From NCBI GenBank assembly GCA_002085305.1, contig NATJ01000114.1, positions 1 to 7,422 on the forward strand: a DNA stretch of 7,422 bases, written 5' to 3'. Shown here piece after piece: positions 1-6,052 of the stretch. The stretch comes from Epsilonproteobacteria bacterium 4484_65 (lineage in GTDB: Bacteria; Campylobacterota; Campylobacteria; Campylobacterales; Sulfurovaceae). Made by a program: the position numbers and the translations under genes. Each line of letters starts with the position of its first letter. Positions within the stretch are counted from its first letter, which is position 1. The notes under the pieces were generated by a model. The model was given only the letters and a program-made list of their open reading frames with translations. It had not been told where the DNA came from and did not search any database.

Positions 1-608
1 GATTTATTGACAAAAGCCGATTGCGCATCAAACTCAAACAGTCCTGTCTTGAAGATCCCTTTCACAGTGAAAAGGTCAGCAGCAATGGAGTAGTCTATGG
101 ATGACCCTACCATCGCTATCTCGCTGCCAACATCTACTTTAAGACGTTTGGCAAGCTGAGAGCCAAGATATATCGCGTTGCTGTCCCTGTCATCGAGGTA
201 GTTACCTTTGAGAAGCGAGTTCTGCAGTTTGCTCAGCTTCTTTTCTCTAGAAGGTATGATGCCGGCTAGCAGGCTACCTACCGAGTTTGTTTCGCTTGAG
301 AGTAGGGCATGGGTCTCAAAGCGGGGTGCATAGTGAGAGATAGAGGGGTCTTTTCTAAGTACTTGGTCGATGTGTTCGGCATCTTCGATAAGGTTATCAT
401 AGCCGCTGTCTTCTCTGTAGCCCTTAAGATTGACATGTGCATATCCGGTATAGATCTCTACGGAGTTTTTGATAAGCTGATGACGAGAACCCTCTGTCAA
501 GGCAACATAGGCGATAAAAAAGATGGTGGTAATGGTACTCAGAATTATGGTTGTAACACTCCGTCCTTTTGATCTTAATATGTTTTTAAAGGCGAGGGAG
601 AAGAGCAT
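1..608 (-). CDS. ABC transporter permease, FtsX/MacB/LolC-E type (N-terminal 202 residues, cut by window edge)
   Basis: This gene is read on the minus strand from ATG at 608 and has no stop before base 1, so only the N-terminal 202 residues are visible. The start MLFSLAFKNILRSKGRS is the typical cytoplasmic amphipathic entry of MacB_PCD/FtsX permeases. One membrane helix follows at about residues 18-38, then a large periplasmic domain. Residues 116-125 (GIIPSREKKL) and 183-195 (KGIFKTGLFEFD region) match patterns I associate with LolC/LolE. Such permeases work with a LolD-type ATPase to extract lipoproteins from the inner membrane. Here the partner would be the LolA-like protein encoded 4 nt upstream, whose 3' end supplies an AAGG ribosome site (619-616) eight bases before the ATG. 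A TTG directly precedes the ATG, but the ATG is better spaced. No ATPase gene is visible; it may lie beyond the left edge. Family is confident; lipoprotein as the cargo is inferred. Confidence 0.85.
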   Translation of the reverse strand, partial: MLFSLAFKNILRSKGRSVTTIILSTITTIFFIAYVALTEGSRHQLIKNSVEIYTGYAHVNLKGYREDSGYDNLIEDAEHIDQVLRKDPSISHYAPRFETHALLSSETNSVGSLLAGIIPSREKKLSKLQNSLLKGNYLDDRDSNAIYLGSQLAKRLKVDVGSEIAMVGSSIDYSIAADLFTVKGIFKTGLFEFDAQSAFVNK

Positions 609-612
609 CAAC

Positions 613-1344
613 TTACCTTGAGTAACGCTTCAGCGCATGTTTAGTAAAATAAGAAGAATCTATTTTTGCATCATAGTTTATCTTCTCAAAAATGATCTTC
701 GTGCGATTTTTCTTTTTGTTGGTATCGAGGGGTTTAAGTTCCATGACCATAGGTACTCTGTGTGATCCATGCTGTTCTACTTTAGAGAAAGTCATGATCC
801 TCACCTTTTGCATCCTGTCATCATAATAAGTCTCTTTAACAGGCACAGCATTTTTCAAATCAACAGTGATAATGATCTTCCCCCAAACCACAGCAGCATC
901 TTCTTTGGGGATGAGTTCTAAGGTTGCAGTGTTACCTTTTTTTGATAGTAGTTTCGCATGATAGTCCTCTTCCAAAGAACTCTCTTTAACCATATCATCA
1001 TTGGTAAAGTCACTTCCCATCCAACTTTGAAGCATCATAGAAGGTGGTATCTTGATGGTGCGTTCTATCTTGGGGATATACTGCCACATCTGTGTGTCTA
1101 TCTTTAAAAAAGTGATGCCTTTGTCTTTTTTAGGGTAGAGTATCCTGATAAAGCTTTTTTTATTGCCTTTGGACCAACTCTCTATCTTGACTGTACGTTT
1201 TCCCCGCTTAGAAGTGACTATCATCTTCATGGTTGCATACATGTAGTCACCACGTAGGTTTCTTTCAAGTTTTTTGATGATGTTTTGGGCTTCGTTGGCA
1301 TGTAGGAAAAGGGTGATCAAAAGTAGAGCAAGTAACTGTTTCAT
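613..1344 (-). CDS. Secreted LolA-like outer-membrane lipoprotein-sorting protein
   Basis: This is a 243-residue protein with a Sec signal peptide: K2, a hydrophobic run at residues 4-14, and likely cleavage after LHA (residue 16). The mature part fits the LolA_like group (COG2834): an N-terminal amphipathic helix (NIIKKLERNLRGD), then beta strands (MKMIVTS, KIESWSKG, KKSFIRILYP). The signature stretch at residues 86-119 contains MWQYIP, the IKIPPS turn and SWMGSDFTNDDMV. The C-terminal strand pattern KETYYDDRMQKVRIMTFS is also typical. Such proteins have a half-barrel fold and carry acyl chains across the periplasm. It is not classical LolA in sequence, and this subgroup usually sits beside ABC or RND exporters. 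Here it is the first gene of a minus-strand unit with an ABC permease 4 nt downstream. An AAGGG ribosome site (1354-1350) lies five bases before the ATG. Fold is confident; the exact cargo is unknown. Confidence 0.87.
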   Translation of the reverse strand: MKQLLALLLITLFLHANEAQNIIKKLERNLRGDYMYATMKMIVTSKRGKRTVKIESWSKGNKKSFIRILYPKKDKGITFLKIDTQMWQYIPKIERTIKIPPSMMLQSWMGSDFTNDDMVKESSLEEDYHAKLLSKKGNTATLELIPKEDAAVVWGKIIITVDLKNAVPVKETYYDDRMQKVRIMTFSKVEQHGSHRVPMVMELKPLDTNKKKNRTKIIFEKINYDAKIDSSYFTKHALKRYSR

Positions 1345-1361
1345 AAAAACCCTTTTTTAAG

Positions 1362-1369
1362 ATTATATC
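1362..1369 (-). promoter_or_regulatory. Extended -10 promoter for the LolA-like/ABC permease unit
   Basis: On the minus strand the sequence reads TGATATAAT (about 1370 down to 1362): a perfect TATAAT preceded by the extended-10 TGn, with a T-rich tract just upstream (TTTAGTTTTTT). No -35 hexamer is recognisable, as is common for sigma70 promoters in Campylobacterota. The box ends 17 nt before the ATG, so the predicted leader is only about 11 nt and is mostly the AAAAAAGGG ribosome site. This is a sequence match only; no start-site data are available. Confidence 0.6.
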
Positions 1370-1425
1370 AAAAAACTAAATCATATGATAAATAAATATA
1401 CATCATGCATTGAGTATATGAATGG

Positions 1426-1454
1426 TTGTTATTTTTGTAAGAGGGTTATTATAA
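1426..1454 (+). promoter_or_regulatory. Weak candidate promoter for the GGDEF-EAL gene
   Basis: TTGTTA (1426-1431) and TTATAA (1449-1454) are separated by 17 bases. The first matches the -35 consensus at four of six positions; the -10 is imperfect. It would give a leader of about 75 nt. The competing TATAAA at 1522-1527 ends only 9 nt before the ATG and would give a nearly leaderless message. I cannot choose between them from sequence. Confidence 0.25.
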
Positions 1455-1536
1455 GTGCCCATATTGTGATAAGTATTTTACATTTTTATCTGTACTTTAA
1501 TCTCATGTTGTAAAAAATAATTATAAAATAACAGTT

Positions 1537-3408
1537 ATGAATAAACAAAATTTTTACGGTTTCTTACAAAAACAGATTTTATGGATTATAAGTCTCACTT
1601 TAATACCGGGCTTAGCGTACATTGCACTGGGATGGATGCATGATGTACTCATGCCGGCATTGATCTGGTATATCTTGGCCATACTGGTATCAGCGTGGGG
1701 ATGGCAGATCTATAAAGATTTTCAATTGGAAGAGATGGGTGAAGATGAGCTTAAAACCTGGTATCAAAAACTTACACTCTTTTTCTATATTATCTTTGGA
1801 TTATGGACCCTTATTTTTCTTTTATATGCAGGTGAAGTAGAGAATAAACTGCATTATATTGCCATTTTCACCCAAATAGGTGCATCTGTTGTAGCATCAA
1901 CACTGCTCTTTTCAGATAGAAAACTTTTTTTTCCGGTTTTATTGATCTTAATATTACCTTTGACCGTCTATTTCCTGTTGATAGACGAATTTTATGGTGA
2001 TGTCCTCTCTATATTTTCTCTTATCTTTTTTGGAGTATTGATCTATGCATCAGATAATAGTTATAACCTGCTCCAGGAGAACTACTATCAGGCTCAACAT
2101 GATGCATTAACAGGTTTATATAATCGTCGTTATTTTGTAAATTATATGGATCATGTGATCAAGAGAGTACAATTTTCTAAAAAATGTACCTATCTATTAC
2201 TTATCGATCTCGATCATTTTAAAACGATCAATGATTCTCTGGGGCATGAGTTGGGAGATAAAGTGCTTAAAAAAGTTACAAAACGTATTAAAGAGCACTG
2301 TGAAAATACACATATGATCGCTCGCCTTGGAGGAGATGAATTTACAGTTGTATGTAATGCATTATATGAGGGGGAGAATTGTCAGGAAATCGCATATGCT
2401 TTTTCTCATGAGTTGTTGAGGATATTGAAGGAACCTTATGTGATAGATCGTCACCATCTATATATCTCTGCAAGTATTGGTGTCAATAGTATTGGAAATG
2501 CATCAACTGAGGCTAAACAATTTATTAAAGAAGCTGATATTGCAATGTATCAGGCAAAAGAACAGGGACGTGACGGGATCATAATGTTTAATGATGATTT
2601 GGCAAAACAGGTTGCATATAATCTTGAAATAGAACGCAGACTCTATTTTGCTTTGGAACATAATGAAATTGAATTACGTTACCAGCCACAGCTCGACAGG
2701 GAGCAAAAGATCATAGGTTGTGAAGCACTTGTTCGCTGGAATAGTCCAGAGTTTGGATTTGTACCCCCGGATGAATTTATTTCAATTGCAGAGAAGACAG
2801 GACTGATCATTGAATTGGGAAATCATATTATTGCAGAGGCTTTTAAAACGCTTCAATCATGGGATAAAAAGGGCTTGGATTTAAAGCAGTTTTCGATCAA
2901 TATCTCTGTAAGACAATTTTTACACAGCACATTTTTAGATGAAGTCAAGCAGTTATCTGATAAGTATCTCAATGAAGAGACAAGAAAGAAAATTATTTTT
3001 GAAGTAACCGAGACGCTTCTTGTTGAAGATTTGTACAGAATTATTGTGATCATTAATAAACTTAAGCATTTGGATTTCTCTTTTTCAATGGATGATTTTG
3101 GAACAGGGTATTCGTCTCTAAGTTCTTTACGGGAAATGCCTATAGATGAATTGAAAGTTGATCGTTCGTTTGTAAGTCATTTGGGTGAGCGTGAATCTGA
3201 TGAACTGATGATCACCACGATCCTCACTATGGCAAAAATATTTGATCTGAAAACGGTAGCAGAAGGTATAGAGACGGAAAAACAATTTAACTTTTTATTG
3301 GAAAATGGTTGTGATATTTTCCAGGGTTATTATTTCTCAAAACCATTATCAAAAGAGGATTTTGAACTTTATTATAAAAAAAGTTTTCCTGAAGTTGTAA
3401 TTAGATAA
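1537..3408 (+). CDS. Membrane-bound GGDEF-EAL protein (c-di-GMP cyclase/phosphodiesterase)
   Basis: This 623-residue inner-membrane protein should make and/or degrade cyclic di-GMP. About six hydrophobic helices (roughly 14-31, 39-57, 79-98, 106-125, 130-149, 153-171) form an N-terminal sensor module of no family I recognise. A short linker leads to a GGDEF domain (about 188-350) with D224, N232, D233 and an intact GGDEF at 265-269. The I-site is lost: ENTH stands where RxxD is expected. The EAL domain (about 363-615) keeps the expected catalytic residues: E396 in EALVRW, N455, E489, D519 and D520 in DDFGTGYS, K540, E576 and Q596. Both activities are therefore possible, and the net direction cannot be predicted. 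ATG 1537 is the only start, because an in-frame TAA lies at 1498-1500 and the next Met (34) would remove helix 1. No Shine-Dalgarno is visible. The gene looks more AT-rich than its neighbours. Confidence 0.93.
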   Translation: MNKQNFYGFLQKQILWIISLTLIPGLAYIALGWMHDVLMPALIWYILAILVSAWGWQIYKDFQLEEMGEDELKTWYQKLTLFFYIIFGLWTLIFLLYAGEVENKLHYIAIFTQIGASVVASTLLFSDRKLFFPVLLILILPLTVYFLLIDEFYGDVLSIFSLIFFGVLIYASDNSYNLLQENYYQAQHDALTGLYNRRYFVNYMDHVIKRVQFSKKCTYLLLIDLDHFKTINDSLGHELGDKVLKKVTKRIKEHCENTHMIARLGGDEFTVVCNALYEGENCQEIAYAFSHELLRILKEPYVIDRHHLYISASIGVNSIGNASTEAKQFIKEADIAMYQAKEQGRDGIIMFNDDLAKQVAYNLEIERRLYFALEHNEIELRYQPQLDREQKIIGCEALVRWNSPEFGFVPPDEFISIAEKTGLIIELGNHIIAEAFKTLQSWDKKGLDLKQFSINISVRQFLHSTFLDEVKQLSDKYLNEETRKKIIFEVTETLLVEDLYRIIVIINKLKHLDFSFSMDDFGTGYSSLSSLREMPIDELKVDRSFVSHLGERESDELMITTILTMAKIFDLKTVAEGIETEKQFNFLLENGCDIFQGYYFSKPLSKEDFELYYKKSFPEVVIR

Positions 3409-3420
3409 TACATTTTATTT

Positions 3421-3429
3421 TGTTATAAT
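3421..3429 (+). promoter_or_regulatory. Extended -10 promoter for the CDGSH/AmmeMemoRadiSam operon
   Basis: The 39-nt gap after the GGDEF-EAL stop contains TGTTATAAT: a perfect TATAAT at 3424-3429 with TGn in front, and T-rich DNA upstream. The box ends 18 nt before the CDGSH ATG, almost the same geometry as the promoter at 1362-1370. The leader would again be about 12 nt and begin near the AAAAGGAG ribosome site. No -35 element is evident. Confidence 0.55.
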
Positions 3430-3447
3430 AAAACAAAAGGAGTTATT

Positions 3448-3720
3448 ATGGAAAAGCCAATGATCGCGGATAATAGTCCTGTTAAAACCTCTCTTGAAGC
3501 GGGTAAAGAGTATATGTATTGTACCTGTGGGCATTCAAAAACGCAGCCGTTCTGTGACGGAAGTCATGAAGGCACCTCTTTCACTCCTCTCGCGTTTACA
3601 TCAAAAGCTACAACACAAAAGTGGGTCTGTGCATGTAAACATACAAAAAGTCCACCTTATTGTGATGGTAGCCATCAGAAGTTTACAGCTGAGGATGTTG
3701 GGACTATACCTGACGTTTAA
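3448..3720 (+). CDS. Tandem CDGSH iron-sulfur protein
   Basis: This 90-residue soluble protein carries two complete CDGSH motifs (C-x-C-x2-[ST]-x3-P-x-C-D-G-S-H). The first uses C25, C27, C36 and H40; the second uses C61, C63, C72 and H76. Each motif in this family binds a 2Fe-2S cluster through three cysteines and one histidine, and the His ligand makes the cluster redox-active, pH-sensitive and often labile. The tandem single-chain layout resembles CISD3/MiNT-type and many bacterial short CDGSH proteins. There is no membrane anchor. ATG 3448 has a good ribosome site (AGGAG at 3438-3442, five-base spacer). It is the first gene of the operon, and its stop lies only five bases before the TTG of the radical SAM gene. 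An electron-transfer or cluster-donor role towards that enzyme is a reasonable inference but unproven. Confidence 0.93.
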   Translation: MEKPMIADNSPVKTSLEAGKEYMYCTCGHSKTQPFCDGSHEGTSFTPLAFTSKATTQKWVCACKHTKSPPYCDGSHQKFTAEDVGTIPDV

Positions 3721-3725
3721 TACTC

Positions 3726-4670
3726 TTGAATCATATCATCCTCAATTCTTTAATGGTTATTAGCTCACCATGGAAATACAATAAAAATGTAGATGGAGAA
3801 TTGAAGAACCTTGTTTATGGTCATCCTATCGCTCTCAATGTTGATCCGGTAGAGAAAAAACCACTTTATCATATGCTGCCAGGCAGTAAGGCGCTCTCCT
3901 TTGGTACAGTAGGGTGTAACTTCAAATGTCCTTTTTGCCAGAACTGGGATATATCTCAAGAGACCAAGGTAAATAAAGAGATAGAAGTGAGTCCAAAACA
4001 AATGGTAGAGTTGGCCCTGGAACACGGAGCGGAATCTATAGCCTATACCTACAATGAACCAACGATCTTCTACCCCTATGCAAAAGATATCGGTGTCATC
4101 GCAAAAGAGAAAGGATTGAAAAATATCTTTGTCAGCAACGGTTTTGAATCCGAAGAGATCGTCAAAGATATGGCAAGCTGGCTTGATGCTGCCAACATTG
4201 ATCTTAAAAGTTGGGATGATGCCTACTATAAAAAGGTACTCAAAGGCGGATTGGAAGCAGTCAAAGATACACTTAGAAGAATGGTAGCTGAAGGAATCTG
4301 GGTTGAAGTGACCACACTGATCATACCGGGTGAAAATGACAGCGATAAAGATTTGCAGGAAATGGCAGTATTCATCGCCAATGACCTTGGAAAGCATGTA
4401 CCGTGGCATTTAAGTGCATTTCATCCCGATTACAAAATGCTCGATAAAGAGCGCACGAAACTGGAAACACTTGAGCGTGCCAAAAAGATCGGACAGGAAG
4501 CCGGGTTGGAGTATATCTACCTGGGGAATGTCCCCGTACATGGAGATACTTACTGCCCTGGCTGTGGAGAGTTGCTGATAGACCGTACCGGATATTCTGT
4601 GACAGTTAACAAGCTGGTAGACGGGCATTGCCCGAAATGTAATAGAAAAATAGAAGGAGTATGGTCATGA
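3726..4670 (+). CDS. amrS: AmmeMemoRadiSam system radical SAM enzyme, apparently N-terminally shortened
   Basis: This 314-residue radical SAM enzyme shows the CX3CX2C cluster motif at C64, C68 and C71 (GCNFKCPFCQNW), preceded by the family hallmark VDPVEKKPLYHMLPGSKALSFGTVG. Further family blocks are AYTYNEPTIFYPYA (106-119), SNGF (137-140), IDLKSWDD (158-165) and WHLSAFHPDY (227-236). A C-terminal zinc-ribbon-like segment has C277, C280, C302 and C305. From memory, homologues are about 330-345 residues and start with a cysteine-rich CxLCPHxC...GxCG segment. Here similarity begins only around KYNKNVDGEL (17-26), and no reading frame between 3720 and 3780 supplies the missing cysteines. Start choices are poor: TTG 3726 or ATG 3753, neither with a Shine-Dalgarno, so coupling to CDGSH translation is likely. 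The stop TGA overlaps the amrB ATG. Catalytic core intact; substrate unknown. It could also be a damaged copy. Confidence 0.88.
   Translation: MNHIILNSLMVISSPWKYNKNVDGELKNLVYGHPIALNVDPVEKKPLYHMLPGSKALSFGTVGCNFKCPFCQNWDISQETKVNKEIEVSPKQMVELALEHGAESIAYTYNEPTIFYPYAKDIGVIAKEKGLKNIFVSNGFESEEIVKDMASWLDAANIDLKSWDDAYYKKVLKGGLEAVKDTLRRMVAEGIWVEVTTLIIPGENDSDKDLQEMAVFIANDLGKHVPWHLSAFHPDYKMLDKERTKLETLERAKKIGQEAGLEYIYLGNVPVHGDTYCPGCGELLIDRTGYSVTVNKLVDGHCPKCNRKIEGVWS
4654..4659 (+). promoter_or_regulatory. Ribosome binding site deciding the amrB start
   Basis: AAGGAG at 4654-4659 lies one base before ATG 4661, which is too close, but seven bases before ATG 4667, the ideal spacing. This favours 4667 as the amrB start and produces the classic ATGA four-base overlap with the amrS stop. 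Confidence 0.75.
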
Positions 4671-5464
4671 GTACAAGAGAAACATCGGTAGCCGGACAAT
4701 TCTATCCGGCTGATCCCAATGAGATTGAGGCAATGTTTGAACACTACAACAAAATACTTGATGAACACATCAAAGATAATGGTATTCTGCAACTTAAACC
4801 AAGAGCGGTTATCGTGCCGCATGCAGGGTATGTCTATAGCGGTTTTACTGCCAATCTCGCATTGAGGTTGTTGGGTAATACTGACTGTAAGCGTGTCGTA
4901 GTGATCGGGCCGAGTCATCGTGTTGCCCTTAGAGGTACATCTGTTTCCGAGTATGACAGTTATGAGACACCGCTTGGTTCCTTACCTGTTGACAAAGCAT
5001 TGGTGAGTGAACTCAAAGAGAGATTTGGTGTAATGTTTATGCCTGAAGCACATCATGAGCATAGTACCGAAGTGCAGATACCATTTATCAAGACATATGA
5101 ACCGGATGTTTCAGTGGTTGAGTTGGTTTACGGGGATGAAGATCCGGCAAATTTGGCAGAGGTGATCGAGTATCTTCTTGAAGATCCAGATACGGTAGTG
5201 GTCATCAGTACTGATCTGAGTCACTATTATGATATCAAAAAGGCTAATACATTGGATAGTATCTGTTTGGATGCTGTTAAGAAACTTAACAGTGCTGAGT
5301 TACATCAGGGGTGTGAAGCCTGTGGAAAGATCGGTGTGGAAGCGATGTTGATCGCAGCTAAAAAGAGTGGCTTGAAATCCATACTGCTTGATTATCGCAC
5401 CTCTGCCGATGCCAGTGGTGATGAATCACAGGTAGTTGGCTATATGAGTGCGGCATTTATTTAG
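4667..5464 (+). CDS. amrB: AmmeMemoRadiSam system protein B (Memo-like)
   Basis: This protein has 265 residues when started at ATG 4667. It belongs to the Memo family, related to class III extradiol ring-cleaving dioxygenases. All family blocks are present: RETSVAGQFYPADP near the N-terminus, PHAGYVYSG (H52), GPSHR (H84), EHSTEVQIPF (E131, H132), STDLSHYY (D183, H186), CGKIGVEAM (C219) and SADASGDESQVVGY near the end. H52, H84 and C219 correspond to the three metal-ligand positions known from human MEMO1, so a metal site is likely retained. The protein is cytosolic, with no signal peptide or membrane helix. It overlaps amrS by four bases and lies 24 nt before amrA. The constant association of this family with AMMECR1 and a radical SAM enzyme suggests one shared modification reaction, but to my knowledge the substrate is not established. 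Confidence 0.94.
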   Translation: MSTRETSVAGQFYPADPNEIEAMFEHYNKILDEHIKDNGILQLKPRAVIVPHAGYVYSGFTANLALRLLGNTDCKRVVVIGPSHRVALRGTSVSEYDSYETPLGSLPVDKALVSELKERFGVMFMPEAHHEHSTEVQIPFIKTYEPDVSVVELVYGDEDPANLAEVIEYLLEDPDTVVVISTDLSHYYDIKKANTLDSICLDAVKKLNSAELHQGCEACGKIGVEAMLIAAKKSGLKSILLDYRTSADASGDESQVVGYMSAAFI

Positions 5465-5488
5465 ACTAAGGGTATTGAGGAGTAGAGC

Positions 5489-6052
5489 ATGGATAACATA
5501 AAAAAGAAGACACTTTTAACACTGGCACGTGCTTCCATCGCAGAAGCAGTAGGCGTTGAGTATAGTTTGGATACAAAAACACTCTTGGAAGAGAATCCCT
5601 GGTTGGAAGAGCAGGGTGCTTCATTTGTGACACTGACAACAAGTGGAGACAGGCTAAGAGGGTGCATCGGCTCCATCATAGCACACCGGAAACTTTATGA
5701 AGACATCATCCATAATGCCAAGAGTGCTGCAATGGATGATCCGCGGTTTCCTTCGCTGACGCAAAAGGAGTTTGACGGTATCACAGTAGAGGTCTCAATT
5801 TTGAGTGAGCCTGAGCCTTTAGAGTATGATTCCATAGAAGAGCTAAAGTCAAAGATCCGTGTCGGGATAGACGGAGTGGTTCTAAAGTATGGTGTCTATC
5901 AGGCTACTTTTCTGCCACAAGTCTGGGATCAGCTGCCTACTTTTGAACTTTTCTTCTCTCACTTATGCCAAAAGGCGGGTATGGAAGCGGACTGTCTTGG
6001 CAGAATACCTGAGATCCTTACCTATCAGGTTGAAGAGTATAAGGAAGATTGA
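5489..6052 (+). CDS. amrA: AmmeMemoRadiSam system protein A (AMMECR1 domain)
   Basis: This 187-residue single-domain protein of the AMMECR1 family carries the invariant LRGCIG motif at residues 56-61, the family's diagnostic and presumed functional site. Other family blocks are the N-terminal helix LLTLARASIAEAV, GASFVTLTTSG before the motif, NAKSAAMDDPRFPSLTQKEF (77-95), VEVSILSEPEPL (100-111), GVVLKYGVYQATFLPQVWDQLP (129-150) and FFSHLCQKAGM (155-165). Length is normal for bacterial and archaeal members, so the gene looks complete. ATG 5489 has a strong site (GAGGAG 5477-5482, six-base spacer). The stop TGA shares its last base with the ATG of the next gene, so the two are translationally coupled. 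Biochemical function is unknown; it probably acts with AmrB and AmrS on the same substrate. The human homologue is linked to the AMME contiguous gene deletion syndrome. Confidence 0.95.
   Translation: MDNIKKKTLLTLARASIAEAVGVEYSLDTKTLLEENPWLEEQGASFVTLTTSGDRLRGCIGSIIAHRKLYEDIIHNAKSAAMDDPRFPSLTQKEFDGITVEVSILSEPEPLEYDSIEELKSKIRVGIDGVVLKYGVYQATFLPQVWDQLPTFELFFSHLCQKAGMEADCLGRIPEILTYQVEEYKED

Larger units (their letters stand above)
1345..1536. other. Divergent intergenic region between LolA-like and GGDEF-EAL genes
   Basis: These 192 AT-rich bases separate the minus-strand lipoprotein-transport unit from the plus-strand c-di-GMP gene. They contain the extended -10 box of the minus unit (1362-1370). 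For the plus strand only weak candidates exist: TTGTTA (1426-1431) with TTATAA (1449-1454) at 17-bp spacing, and TATAAA at 1522-1527 very close to the ATG. No convincing small ORF, hairpin terminator, riboswitch or operator was seen. Confidence 0.6.

Noticed and set aside
309..572. 87-residue plus-strand ORF at the left edge
   Set aside because: It lies antisense to the ABC permease, whose frame is continuous and shows clear family patterns. The plus-strand product has no recognisable motif.
1464..1481. CRP/FNR-like half site TGTGA followed by TTTTACA
   Set aside because: Only one half-site fits and the second is too degenerate. It gives no support beyond chance in AT-rich DNA.
3494..3763. 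89-residue plus-strand ORF overlapping CDGSH and the start of amrS
   Set aside because: It is an out-of-frame shadow of the CDGSH gene, and its tail does not encode the missing AmrS N-terminus.
3765..4409. 214-residue minus-strand ORF inside amrS
   Set aside because: It is antisense to a well-supported radical SAM coding frame. Its composition is consistent with a mirror frame, and it has no domain or ribosome site.
4661..4666. ATG 4661 as amrB start
   Set aside because: The ribosome site would be only one base away. ATG 4667 has ideal spacing and the usual ATGA overlap.
4550..4918. 122-residue minus-strand ORF across the amrS/amrB junction
   Set aside because: It is antisense to two conserved genes and has no recognisable motif.
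5274..5292. Perfect inverted repeat CTGTTAAG-AAA-CTTAACAG
   Set aside because: It lies inside amrB and codes for a normal Memo stretch. An 8-bp arm with a short loop is expected about once by chance in a window this size, and no U-tract follows.
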